A DNA stretch of 64,000 nucleotides from NCBI GenBank assembly GCA_020055645.1, contig CM034547.1, positions 50,346,909-50,410,908 of the forward strand, given 5' to 3'. A program made the position numbers and the translations under genes. The notes beneath the pieces were generated by a model that searched no databases, had not been told where the DNA came from, and saw only the letters and a list, made by a program, of their open reading frames with translations. This stretch comes from Tomocerus qinae (lineage: Eukaryota; Arthropoda; Collembola; Entomobryomorpha; Tomoceridae). Of this stretch, positions 12,801 to 26,140 are shown one piece after another; position 1 is the stretch's first letter; every line of letters starts with the position of its first letter.

Positions 12801-15800
12801 CGCCTAATTAATTATTATTCTGTCTGTTACAAGCGCAAGTTACAAGACCTGAGAAACAACACGAATCTTATCTGGGAACATCATCGGTTTACAAACAATA
12901 GAATATCAACCATCGCAGTAGAAAACGAGGTTGGATCTTTAAATGGCTAGTAATTTAAATGTAATTATTTTATCACCTAGATAAGTCAGTATACATATAG
13001 ACGTGACTGGTAAATTACCTACTAATATTACATGTCTTATGAATTCTGAAATATAGAAAAGCTATTAAAACAATCTTCCTTCTCACTTTCCTTCGTTTCT
13101 TCATCTAATATAGTGATAAGATTTGTTAGTAAAACCAGTTGCACACAATTTGAAGTGCAAGTGAATAGGTTTCAGCAACAATAAAATAAACACAGCACGA
13201 GGCAATGCTAACTCTAAATGCAATTTCCATTTAATCTAAGATTTTTTGAGTCACTACAGCTATTAGTATTAAAGCTAATGAAAGTCCAAGTTAATGTACA
13301 ATCTACATGTGTTTAATTTTATGTATTGATACCCATAAACAGATTTGTTGTCTTATATTTAAATTGTATATTACAAATTACAAGAACTATAGATACTAAA
13401 GACTGCTTCTGTAGATTAATATGCTTAATACCTACATGGTTGAAATTCTTTAAATATTCATTAACCTGTAATAAAATTTGAGAAATCTTCATTTCGTAGC
13501 TATACCATGAAAAAATACATTGTACTAAGCCATACCAGTTATTACTAGTACCACAACTACTTTTACGCGACCAATAAATACATGTATTTGTTTTCAATCT
13601 ACTATGAAACTAACTTTCGTTTAGATACTCATTACATTGATTTAAATGTGGGATGCGTACATGTACATATGCAAAGTAGTATTGATGTACAGGTAACTTC
13701 AATTAATATTGGTACATCTTCGGAATTCCATATCTGAAAAGTAATAAAGCCATAGAGCGAACATTGCATGAGGAAACCAAAACCAGAATCCCTAACCAAG
13801 TTTACGACCTATTGTTGATTTGCAAAGCAAAAGGGACCAATTTATGCAAATATCGGCGATAACAATGTTACTCTTGTTTTTTATTCTAATGTGTTCAGTA
13901 ACAGTAACTTAGCTTGTACTATTAAGAAAGGAATTATTATGAATCTTCCTTAAATACTAATATGACCACGCCTAAAGCATAATTTAGAAGTAATCCCGTT
14001 TCTATTTGTAATTCATTGTCATATCAAGTATGCTACACGGATGTGTGGAAATTCTCTCAGGGGACATTTTATGCAGTAGTAGAATATTATCTGAATTAAC
14101 ATTTTTAAGCAACCACAACTCATCTTGAGTCATAATTTCGTTATCAAGCCACTGAGGAATGAGTACTTATTAGTCATGATCATGATAGTGTGTACCGTAA
14201 GAGAACAACACTTTAGTTGCAGTTATCTAAACGTGATACATTGCATGCGATCCTTTAATTTAATCAGCAACCCTGTAGCTGAATTGATTAGCATATCTAG
14301 GAAATCTCATTCTTTTGTAAAACGAGGGTTATTTGCTATCTTTACCCAGATTAGAGTTTACAATTGTGTGTTACTTACATCGGATGTCTAGTGTCCGGGA
14401 TGCCCCGATTAATAGGTAGCTTATCCGAAGCTAATTGGTTGAATTTAGTCTTGGCATAAGCATCTTGACCTCTCCGTATGGTATCTTCTTCCAAATAGGA
14501 CTCTTCGTCAAAGAACTCATAAGGATTGCTGCTCATTCGTTGTTGTTGCAAAAAATGTTGTTGAGTGTGGGATTGTGAATGAGTATTCCACGTACTGCTT
14601 GTGTCTGCACTCAAGACATTTCTGAAGTTGTTGAAGCTATTGCTGGGCGTGCTAGAGCTGCTCGTTAGACTAAGATCAATTGGCACAATAGCTCCAACCC
14701 CAGCACTCCTATCATCTGTGTATAAACAAACAGAATTTAAATGATGAGAAAACCTTTATCTAGAATTCTAAACATGGCTTTTCTGTTTTTTGAGTTAATA
14801 TATGTGAGATGAACTTAACGAACGTGTGCATGCATATCGTTTGCGTTGAGTCAACATAATCAGTTAGAGCAAAGCTATAAAACCTCAGCTTCTTCAGCAA
14901 TATTATAAACGCCTCTACTTTTAGCAGGAAGACTTTGATGACCCTTACTATGTTTTGATTATCGGTTATGCAGACTCCTCTCAATCCTTGTCAAAACACC
15001 GTACAAGGTTTGCTCACTCACTATTGGCAAACAAAACCTTTATGGAAAAAATCGTAATGCTTTAATGACGAAGAGATGCGATGAGTCTAAACTCTAGTCT
15101 AGTCAAAAAGTAACTAGACGAGTCCAATTTCGTTACATCACAGCACTCACCGTCAGCGCTATTCTTCTCTATTTTTTTATTGCATGCATTTTTTATTCTT
15201 TTCTAAAAAAAATGCACTCGTAATAAACGCTACCTGATTCAACATCAACATAACAAATTGAATAATAAGAAGCGATAGAAAGATGATACTATGTTGCCAT
15301 TAGCCTTTCCCCATCTTGACAGACTCCTTACATACCTTTAGCATTGCATGAAACGTCAAACTCTGACTGTGAGTGCCAACAACACAAGAATTTACAATGT
15401 ATAGCACTGGAAAGGATTAGGTTGGTTTAAGAAAACTCTTCGAATCTAGAAAAGTCAAGAGGGGTGAGCCGTGAGGATGAGATGACCACACAGCCATTAC
15501 TTACAAGAATGCAGGTCAACTCATTGTCAGGTAGATAGAAGAACTCTAAAGCTCTAAAAGCCAATACTTTACAGTGGACTAGCTTCTCCTTCTATTTACT
15601 AGACTTGTTTACGGCTATTATTTAGTCATTGCAAATACGTTAAACCCAAAAACGGTTATGTATGTAGTACCGGTCCTGATCTCGCTTAGCCTGAACTATA
15701 CTCTCGATGGGATTATTCCGTAGTAGTATTGAGCCATACCAAGTATTTACACTATCAGCAAAAGGTCACTTTGTTTAGTTGAAGGTCATACTTTTGGCAA

Positions 15801-18800
15801 TGTTTTCATTCTCAGCACTCATAAATAATTTGGACATGCACAAGGAGTTACACTCAACTTGCATCTTTGACTTTACTAATATTCCCTGTCCAAGTAAATT
15901 AAGGTCTTCAGTCTTCATTACTATACGCAACTTAATTCGGTGCTTGCTGCTAATTACTAAGAATAAAGTCCCTAGAAATGTTGCCAGTCCACTAACTGAT
16001 GGACTAAAAATTTTCAAAAATCAAGTTTTCAACCAAGTACCTCGTTACTAGAAAAACGGATGCATAAATTGAGTTTTTTGTAGCTAGTTAGACTATGTTA
16101 TTATTTTACCTAAAATATCTCACGAATTTCTCACTCGAACATAAATCTGAGTATCATGCAAAAATGAAATAAATTGCAATCCGCATAAATTACGGTGAAA
16201 AAATATAATATTGTTTATCTGTAGGCAATCCGAATAACCAATCTGAAAATCTTACCTCGCATTTGAACATGATCACTACTACGTATACTGCTAGTTCGCT
16301 GTCCGTCAAAATTGTTGCTTGGAGAGACATCAGAGGTTACTCCATCATAGCCTGTTAAGGCTTCTGGTACAGACTGAAATATATAAAAGAATATAATATA
16401 CAATACATTGTACAAGTAGGCATGAATTCAAAGCAAATGAATCTATAGCAGTAACTGTCAATTAAATTATCATATCATTACTGAATTAATAGAGCTTGTA
16501 GTTTGTCTAAAACTTATTCCACAAAATTGGACATATATAGATCATCCATTGTCCTAAGTATACATTGGACATTCGAATCTATATAGAGCATCAGATCCAA
16601 CAAAACAGACTGCTGTTATCACAAAAAAAGGTATTGTGCTGATTTTTATCATCCACATTAGCAGAGAAACGTCGTATTAGCGAAAAGCATAGCATGAGTT
16701 GTCTGACTAGTACTTCCATTACTACGTCGTCGTTTTATGCCACAAAAGTCTATTCCCAAATCCCAATTCGATTTAGCTTCGAGTTTTTACTAATAGTATA
16801 AGGTATAGTTTGTTCGTAGGAGGAAAAAAGCCGAAAACAGACAATAGTTAGCAAACAATAGGTTAAAAGGGTTGGCAGTTATTAGTCTAGTCTTCGTCAC
16901 TCATAAAAAACGCTTGACACAAAGGTATCTAGGATGTACTTTTATCCTTTCGTTACGACTATGCGGCGAATTGGACGAGAGTTCTACGCTATATTTTAGT
17001 TCATTTGAAAATAATCATTTTGTTCACGTAGATCTAATTCTGATACATAATTTACTCTGACTTTGTAACAATAGACAGATCTAACATATATTTACAATTA
17101 TATGCTCTACGATGTGTACGAATCCTTTAAAGCATTGTAGATTCTATTTGCTCATAGTGTTAACAAAACCTGTCAATTTTCTTTCAATAAACACTGCAGT
17201 GAATGCATCAAAATAAATTTCAACAAATCAGATCTCTAACTGCAAGCTGACGGCTAACATTGAGTTCAACATGTTAGACGAGTAACACTATATCACCATT
17301 ATCACCTAAATATATTGATAATTTACACACTATACCTATAGTGTATATGGTATAGTCGATGACATAGCATGGTCTATATTTAACAACTACTTTCACATGA
17401 ACATATACAAGAGACCGCCAATGTAAATGAAAGTACATCTATGTAAATGGATAGCACAAATTCGAATCTAGTGTAAATATTATACTACTGCATATAAATA
17501 CACAGACCATATAAGTTTCATTGAGAGTAATTTTAAGAGTAATTGACTGGATCCGCTGATCCTCGGACCTCCCTCTTAAGAGACTTTAATTTTAATTCAG
17601 TTGCATTTTTGTTTGGGACAGGGTTAATTCGTTCTCCAGTTCAATCTACATCATACTTAATTTTAGTCTCAGACAATAACACCCCCATTGGCAAGGACAT
17701 GTCTAACTTTCAGTCGGGATCATAAGTTACATTCGCACATGCAAATAACAAGCTAACTGAACATACAGAATACTTCTAAAATATCTGACAATATTAAATC
17801 AAAAATATTCAAGTATTATAAAAATAAAAATAATAAAAATAAGTACATTTAAAACCTCCCTTTTATCTAAAAGTGGTCTGGATTCTGGATACACGAAAAT
17901 TTTATTACGCAAGCATAAAATGGATTTATAACGCATTAAACAAATTTTGGTACGACTACGTCATGCTACGTATACCTACATTCATTAGAGCGTAAAGTAA
18001 ATCGAGTTAGTCCATTAATAATCTGTCATTTGTGTTACTTTCCTTCTGCAGCCCATAGCATAGAGCTACCTATTATTGTAGGTACTATTGCAATTTGTAA
18101 TTGTACTCAAATATAGACAGGTGCCAAGGTACTCTTGTCTAAATCTCTTTTGTTTTGTGTTGTAGCAGCATGTCCCTTCCTTTAACCTTTATTTTTTCCG
18201 ATTAAAGCGTTATCCTTTCCATTATTTATCAGATTATGTACCTACACCATTAAGAAGAAATTGCATAATACGATTACCAAATTATACCATGCCAGCATGC
18301 TAAAGCACAACCGAAAACGAAACAAACGATGCGATGTACCTGACAGCAAAACAGACACAGACATGGTGACAAACTAACACTGATTAATCAAAACACGCTG
18401 TGCTGAGATAGCACAATTATAATGGTCATAAAAAGTACTTCAGTCACAACATTAGCGTAGGCAATAAATATAAATCGGTGCGGTATTATAAATGTAATGC
18501 ATTACCCCTGCACTATAATAATAAATGGTCTCGTTATTCGTTATACCATTTCACTATTGTATGAATTCTGCCAACTTCATCATTTGTACACCAGCATGTG
18601 CCCAACGCAAAAACTCTATTAGTGATAGTGATTTGTATTAGTATTCGCTTCTTTAGTAGATCACATTTTACACAACAACATGCAAATTATAAATGTTCAT
18701 TTTTGTTCGGTTCGTTTATTTCAGTTATATAAATCACTTAAACGCATGCAAAAATAAGAATGAAAGTTAACATTAAGTTTGAATTCATTACATTAATATT

Positions 18801-21800
18801 TATCCACCTACAACAGACTTAATTTTATTGGTTAAATCATCTTTGTACTTGGCTTTTAGTAACTTTATTATCAACCAAGTGCAGATAAATGCAAACAAGT
18901 AGGTTTACAAAGTTTGTACACAGAAACCTAAAGCGAGATAAATAAACAACTGCAAAATGTTGTATATCTTTACCTTCACCTAACCTAGCTACTACCTTTA
19001 TACTTGTATCTATTGTACTACGGCAAGTTTTGTATTGTTTTCACGTTTTTGTTTTCTCATGGCTGTTGGTTTGCATTTTTGCAATCAGGTCCTAAGCTGA
19101 TAATGCCAAGCCGACCTCTATTCAGTCTTTAGAGCCTTTCACACTTAATTGAACACTTTGAGTAGTTTCATTACATTCACAAGAATTAATTAATTCCTTT
19201 CACAAAAGACACACAGAGTCATTGCTGTAGAGTTTTATAGCGAATGTAATGCTATTGTGCACCATAATTTCTCAAAATACCCAAACAAATCAAAGTTAAA
19301 CAGTATCATTTAAGCAGTTAATCAATACAGTCACGCTCATTGCCATTGCAGCTTACAACTTCACTTATTGATTAAGATAAAAATCACGGTGAAGCGAAGA
19401 GAGATTGACATTTCTAATGCAACAGTCTTATGTACAGTTAGTGCTGATTGTAGACAATTCCTGAGAAACAGATGAACATCTAGTCAGTCTTGCCGGCATG
19501 AACAAAGGTTGCGTTTTGCACGCAAAAAATTGTCTCTTGCAGAATTAATTAATCCTAATTTTGATTACGATCTGGTTTTTAACGCTTGCTAAGTTAAAAG
19601 CAGCCTGCTATGACCTAAGCCAAACTAACAAGCTCTGACATCGAGATGGACAGATAAAAACTTATGATTTGTTCGCATAATCCAAAAAGAATGTCTTTTC
19701 TCCAAAAAATCTCTTCCGAGAGGCTATTGAGTAAGATGAAAAAAATTCAGCCCACACTCAGATACAGGTTTCAATTACATCTTGTTACAGGTCATAATCC
19801 TTCATCCTACTCTGCACCCACCCAAAATGTTATGCTCACATTAGGTCAAAAATTTTACTGAAATTGAAACTAAAGCAGTTGAGAGTAACACTTTAAAGAA
19901 ATTTTTTACATAGTACAAATGATAATAGTCAGGATGTATACTACTATATATTTATTACGCATGAAGAGCAGTTGTTACGCAATTTAACAAGTATTTAAAG
20001 TAACAATGGTCTACATATTTACTAGTAGTGTTGAAGAAAACATTGCTAGAAAGCTCTAGTCCATCTGCAAGCGTTTTAAGTTTTTACTACGTTTCTTTTG
20101 CAATAATCTGTATCGATTTATTTTTCTGTATAACAATATAACCACAACATACAGCCTTGCTATACTTCTATACATTTGTAATAAAAAAAACTGCTTTTGG
20201 CACTCAGCCCATCATGACATGACTAGATTCTGCTGAACGTCTCTGTCCGTTTCAGTTGAATTAGGACAAACAGCAAGAATGTGATGCATGCAGCTTAAAT
20301 TTGTATCCTATGCAGCATCGCATTCAAATCTTACTCGTACCTACCAATCTCGCATGACTACATTATTACTAACAAGTCTAAGTAAGTGTACGAGTTAAAC
20401 TGCCGTACCTACATAAATAGGTAATACTACTACCATATAAATTATATAAGGTAAACGTTTGCACTGTCTATAAGTACAAGGCATACTGTTTTGTAACTTT
20501 ACCATTATGATGTATTTGTACAGGCGCCATCACCATTACCTACTCTTCAAAGTGAGATTTTTAGGGACAAGTATTGCTCGGTCGAATGTTTAAATATTTT
20601 ATCAAGGAAGAGGAAACACAAGCTTGCTTTTTAGGTTTGAATTTCAAATTTGCTAGCAATTTCCCTCAAAAACACTTTAACTGTTAAAAGTGTTTATAAT
20701 TATGTATTTGTCCTTCCTAGTGCTTTGTATACACGAATTAACAATTAAATGGTTCAAATGATATTTCTAGCTACTCGTTGTATAAGAAAATTCATTTCAA
20801 CGCAATTACACTTGCAGGCAATACGATGTGGTATGTAGAAACGTTCACATGCAAAATACTTCTTGTTGGCAGATGCAGGTTTTCAAGGCTCAAAAATTTC
20901 AAAGAAATCGAGAACAGCTCTATATTACAAACGTAGAATTTTGTAGCATATCGTCTGGCAAGTCAGACAGATGATATCTTTCTTGTCTTACAATAATGGT
21001 TGTCCCAAAGTACATTTAGTTTTGTAGGCCATCCATACCGAGGACTCAATACGAAATACAAAATGAGGAAATGTAATGCAATTAAATAGAGATTCCGAGT
21101 ATTAACACGTATAATATGCATATTATAGTCATGTGGGTAAGGGCAAGGCTGCAATTTAATAAATCATGGTTGCACGGAAATAGTGAGCAGGAGATAATGT
21201 AAGTCATAATGATAATGTAATTACAAAAGAATAACTAGAAGGCTAGAACTCAGGAGCTTCGGAAACCGGTCTGTTAGATTAATTCTTGATTTTGAGTAAC
21301 TCCGGTTCATCAGACCGACTGGTTATTTTCACCTACACTGAATTTTATAGCCTCTTAGATCCCTAAATGAGATCCTAGCAAGTTATTGCTGTTATTCCCA
21401 CTTAAATATTGCTTTAGATGTTCTTCTGGACCAACAACACGAAAAAAAAGTTATAGCTAAGTATGTATCTGTTTTTTGTTATTTTATGTCATGATACTTA
21501 TTTCTACTCGTTAAAGCGGCTTCTCGAGACACTTATACAATATTGTGTCACTTTATGATATCTGCTCTTGCAACGATCAAAGGACAACGGTTACATTTCA
21601 CAACGTGAAGATAAACCCTTCAAACCCGTACATTTAGCATTATGATGCATGTAGAATTTATTCAATTCTAAATCTAACTACAATTTTCAGTACGGGTCAG
21701 TATGTCAACTTGAACATGCAAAAGCAATATCAACAATTAAATAATCTATAAAATATTATGTAATGTAACTGGTAGAGATATGCTTTGTGAAGTCATGTTT

Positions 21801-24123
21801 CGTTGAGTTGCTCACATAAGTCTTAGACTCACATTTGGAAACGTCATACCAAAGCGAACCATTAAAAACCACAGAGCCATTTTATACCTGCAGCATGACT
21901 ATAGATTTTCTACTACTGACAAGTGAGCATGATTATGGCATCCGTACATGCATGACGATTACCCTTTGTTATTTCTACAGCCTTAACTCATCAATTTGTG
22001 TCAACTGTCAGTGTCAAATAGTAAATGCCGTAACATCATTAGTTTCAAAATATATGCGTCTATATACGGATTACACACAGTCTGACAGTCTATTGCTACT
22101 GCATGAAAAATTGCTGTCCTTTAATTTTACCAAGGAACATTAAGTCTGAAAGTATCAACGTGCTTTCTTAAGAATATGAAAGTCATTGATTACATCAAAT
22201 ATTTACTGAAAGCGAAATTTAAATCCATGAGAGAAACATTGTAACTAATCTACCTAACAGTTATTTATACCATTTTACATTTTCGACTTTGTACATTATT
22301 CAGTGGTAATGAAATGTTCATAATTTAATAGTTCTTGAATTAAAATTACGATTTAGCCACAAAATTCACTTCCATACTACAATTGAATTGAATTCTATGC
22401 TTAAATATACCATTTTAACGGAAATGTGTATTCAATTCATAAATCTATAAATTGAATACAAAATTCCATTCTTTAAGAAAGAAAGAATTCTTCTGTAGGT
22501 TCTAGCAATCTAGCTCTAAAGAATAAATCCCGTCGGACAAAGCTGAAATTAGAATAGGAAAATTAACATTTTCTACTCTGAAACAGATGGTTATCAATTA
22601 CGTACAATGCTTTTACAAAGCCTGACTTCCTTTCTGCCGAAAAAGGCACTCTGAACGGAACACCTAGCTAAATATTGTGCATCGTGGCATGAACACTCAT
22701 TTCCGGTGTCTACTAAAAAACGTAAAATAATCAAAGGTACCGTTACGTGTGAATAATAATCTACACTCATAATATGTAGTCATGAGTAGCAAGACCACGT
22801 CATAATAACATCTATCACATTTGATGTAACAGAAAACAAATAGTGGTTAATGTAACTTTGTAAATTATTAGCATATAAGTACACAGATGAATGCATTAGG
22901 TGTATGAATGGATCAGATAGTAATCAAGATCGTATTTATCACGGCGACTTTGTGATTGTCAAAGCTAAATATAGGAAAGCACAATTTCATTAAAGCAGTA
23001 GCGAGTGGAGGGAGGTTTATTGGGCTATCTATTTTACTGCTCTGGAATTAAGTATTGGCAAGAATAATGAGCTGTAAGCCTCAACTCCTCTTCCCTCCAA
23101 ATCCTCGACTATGGCTACGGCCTTGAAGTTGAAACTCCATTACCATATTATAGATAGATGCATCGTTTATAGAATATAAACACCTGAATTGTGTTTTAGC
23201 ACTATTTTACTAGTACCACCCAAGCATGACATGGCGTCTATAGTCATGATAATGTATGTATCTGCAGTTCAACCACTCTAGTGTAAATAGTAATGTTTCA
23301 GTCCCAGCAACTCCATTCGTAAATTAGTTCACGCTTTAAAAGGCTCTTTTAGATATTACATTATGTAAATGACAGTAATGCGTACATAGTTATATGAATT
23401 AAATGCACTACGTAACTCTGAACATGTAAAGTGCATGTACATAATCACAAATTAAATTATCTGTCTATAACAGTAACAACTACCTGCCTAACTGCATATT
23501 CTTATAGAGAGATACTATTCAACAGAATTAACATACTAAACAACAATACCAAAATCAGCAAACTAATACTCACTTCATTTAAAACACAGTCTGTGTTGTT
23601 CGACGAGGTGCTCGCTATCTATTCAGTAAATCTAAATTTGCTTTGTAAAGAGCATTGTACCTAATTCCATTTTACAGCCTTTTTCATCCCAAAATGAAAC
23701 GTGAGGATAACAGTCACAGTCAATCACCGTTATTAATTACAATCTAATCTTTTTTTCACCTCTGTGCAAAACAAACGCAATGCGTATGTATCCTTTAACA
23801 CATTTATTGCAAAAGTTGTCTCAAAAGCATTGACTTGTTGTGCTTTATGGAAAGTTACAATTTGAAACTAGTTTTTACAAACGGGTGAGCTCCTATACCG
23901 CATTAGTGCCACTTTTATGGCATATCATGACAAAAAACCAATTACTACAGGTTTTTTGGTATTTGATATACATACTAAAATCATTGATTAAAACATTACG
24001 TACCTTTTTACTGTTCCCGGTTTGATTCCCCAGTGTCAGATTGGGTCTTGTAAAATACAGAACACCACACAACCATATCACAGCAATGAAAATAAACAAC
24101 TTCGTGTTGCGTTTCAGAAACAT
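3861..24123 (-). CDS. GALNT2: Polypeptide N-acetylgalactosaminyltransferase, GALNT2 type
   Basis: Twelve coding exons on the minus strand join in phase: 24123-24004, 16373-16256, 14715-14379, 12468-12299, 11672-11607, 7515-7394, 6488-6313, 5651-5548, 5010-4945, 4845-4692, 4409-4199 and 4115-3861. They total 1899 nt, 632 residues. The enzyme adds GalNAc from UDP-GalNAc to Ser/Thr in the Golgi, the first step of mucin-type O-glycosylation. A type II anchor (about residues 8-25) is followed by a Ser/Gln-rich stem (about 90-160). The GT-A catalytic domain shows [20 protein letters not shown] (243-248), DSHCECN with the metal-binding D-x-H (292-294), [15 protein letters not shown] (399 onward) and [16 protein letters not shown] ricin-type lectin domain follows, with C-I-D-T-M-G-H and QEW, ending QKFEFN. 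Catalytic blocks match human GALNT2 better than other family members I can recall. It is about 60 residues longer than human GALNT2 (571), mostly in the stem. The ATG is placed before the membrane anchor; untranslated 5' exons cannot be excluded. Confidence 0.93.
5909..6095. repeat. Degenerate CGACTTACGA-rich low-complexity tract
   Basis: Words of the form cgactyacga recur on the plus strand at 5909-5955 and again at 6030-6090, inside the GALNT2-type intron 5652-6312. It looks like a decayed short tandem repeat. An in-frame ORF crossing it has no recognisable product. Confidence 0.5.
7516..11606. other. GALNT2-type intron (4.1 kb), nothing further seen
   Basis: The intron lies between the exon encoding the [10 protein letters not shown] block and the exon encoding the D-x-H metal site. 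It is AT-rich, with many short TAC/GTA-rich words. Neither strand holds an ORF with a recognisable product. Confidence 0.6.
16374..24003. other. First GALNT2-type intron (7.6 kb), nothing further seen
   Basis: This intron separates the membrane-anchor exon from the first stem exon. It is AT-rich and carries only short spurious ORFs. One imperfect hairpin is visible near 21260-21325, with arms containing GGTCTG and CAGACC. Confidence 0.6.
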
Positions 24124-26104
24124 GGTTCCTTCAATAGTACGAATTAATAGGAAGACTTTTCAGGGTTTTCGAACTCCAACTTTTCTTCAGCCTTCAATCT
24201 GCAAGCCGATAGACTTCAACCATCAATTCAGGATTTCAAAAACTAAAAACCATAAAAATTCTACTAAGCACTTTTAACAAAGAAATGCTAATAATCAAGG
24301 AGTGCTTCTCGGTTAGCTACTCTTTCAGTGTAAACGAAACAGGAAGGGCATTTAAAATGAAAATTGGCCATAAGACCATAAATGTAAATATTTCCGGAAG
24401 ATTTATGAAATTTAAATTTACTTACTACATTCTGAAAAGCTTTCATCCATAATTCACTTATTTGCTTGAAGTCAAAACAATTCTTTCTTCTCGAACAATG
24501 GAACAAACTGTCGTACGTAATTCAGAGTCACAGAAAATGGGATTTACATGTGAATACATGCATCAAAAACAATAGTTACATCAGGATGAATGCTATTTAA
24601 ATGTAAACTCAGTACTTATAAGCTGACAGCTATTCACTTGTTATTTTATTTTCTGAGCATGATTGTTCTGGGATGATTCCAGTATCAAATGTTCACCATT
24701 CATCCAAAAAGTAAACAAATCACTCGAATGAATTTGGTCCTGTGATGATTTTCATGGGAGAGGGATCTGAGAAGACACTACAGAACAAAGAATTGATCGA
24801 ACTGGTAGCACTGCAGTTACTTATATAGTAGGAAAGGTACGAATTAAGCAGATATCAAATATGATTCTATATAGGATAGCACTGATACAACTTAATAGGT
24901 GCCAAGGGTCAATTGTCCACTATACATAGAGATTAACTATAAGCCAAGCAACATTGGCAATCCATCATAATACGCAAAATAATTTCTTTTGGCTAACATT
25001 GAGTTGGACTAAGAAACACATTTAGCCTGTATCATTTGATTGCCAGAGTTTTGATGAATCGACATTGACAGATCCCAAACCTCTGTAGGTACTTAAAATG
25101 GCAATTTCCCAATAAATAAAAATTAATGAAAGATGCGCGCAGTTAGTTTCCTTGTGTTGAACTACCGGAACTCAAGTAGACTCTGAAAACCAAAAGATCC
25201 CAATTAATTACGAATTTCATACACAAATACTCGAGAAGGATTTATTAACGAGTTAAAAGATATAGAATTCGCATCATACATGTATTGAGTTCTGGTAATT
25301 TTCATATTTTTATCTTCAATTTAATAATAAGTCTAGGGAATCCATATACATTAAGACTAGCCTGGGATTCTCTCTGGAGAATTACACATAAAAGAAAAAA
25401 ACGGTTTACATACCTTGCTCATTATGTGTATGTGGGGTCTGGTAATGACTATGCTAAATCATGTATAGCTGCTATAGTCTTAAATCCTTGGTTGATACTG
25501 GAACTGGCTATTGATCAGCTGGTGGACCTCCGTATTGATTCGAAATTGTCTTGGCTGAGTAATTAGGAGGCAGGAAATTAGTTTAGCTCACAGAGATTTT
25601 TTGCTGTTGGTAGTAAGTAGTTAAATCTACGTAATTATCACACACGACCACAAGTGAGATTCAATGAGCTATAGAAAGCTCCTCCTAAAGCATGAAAAAA
25701 TTATACTTAACGTTATTTATAAATCTATGCATTTTAAAGAACATTATTTTAACATACATGTACTTAATACAAGTTAGAAAATCAATATAAAAAAGACTTA
25801 CATAACCATGGATGGCAATTTAGTGATTGTGGATGCAAGATTACATTAAAATACGATTTGTGTAAGCAAATTGTGCATGAAGACTATTTTGTTGGTTCTT
25901 GAATTCAGTTGAGTTAACTTTACATTGCCCATAGAAAAGTAAAAAAAATTAACCGCTTTTACCCGATCCCCGATATAGAAGAGAATTAGCTAAAGCTACC
26001 CAATAATTTAGTAATGTTTACGAGTTAGGAAACTGCACGTTTTGTTTTCTGTTGAGTGGATTGTGTGTAGTGTAAAGTACTTTAGCTGTAGCGAACAGAA
26101 CTGA

Positions 26105-26140
26105 CTACTGCACTACACTGCACACTGCACTGCACTGCAC
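26105..26140. repeat. Short TGCAC/CTGCACTACA tract
   Basis: An irregular microsatellite-like run of CTGCAC words (for example ctgcactgcactgcac), followed by the complementary GTGCGCTGTGCAC. It is low complexity and non-coding. Confidence 0.6.

Noticed and set aside
24288-24506. Minus-strand ORF just upstream of the GALNT2-type start
   Set aside because: It is separated from the first coding exon by stops, shows no similarity to any domain, and is more likely promoter or 5' UTR sequence.
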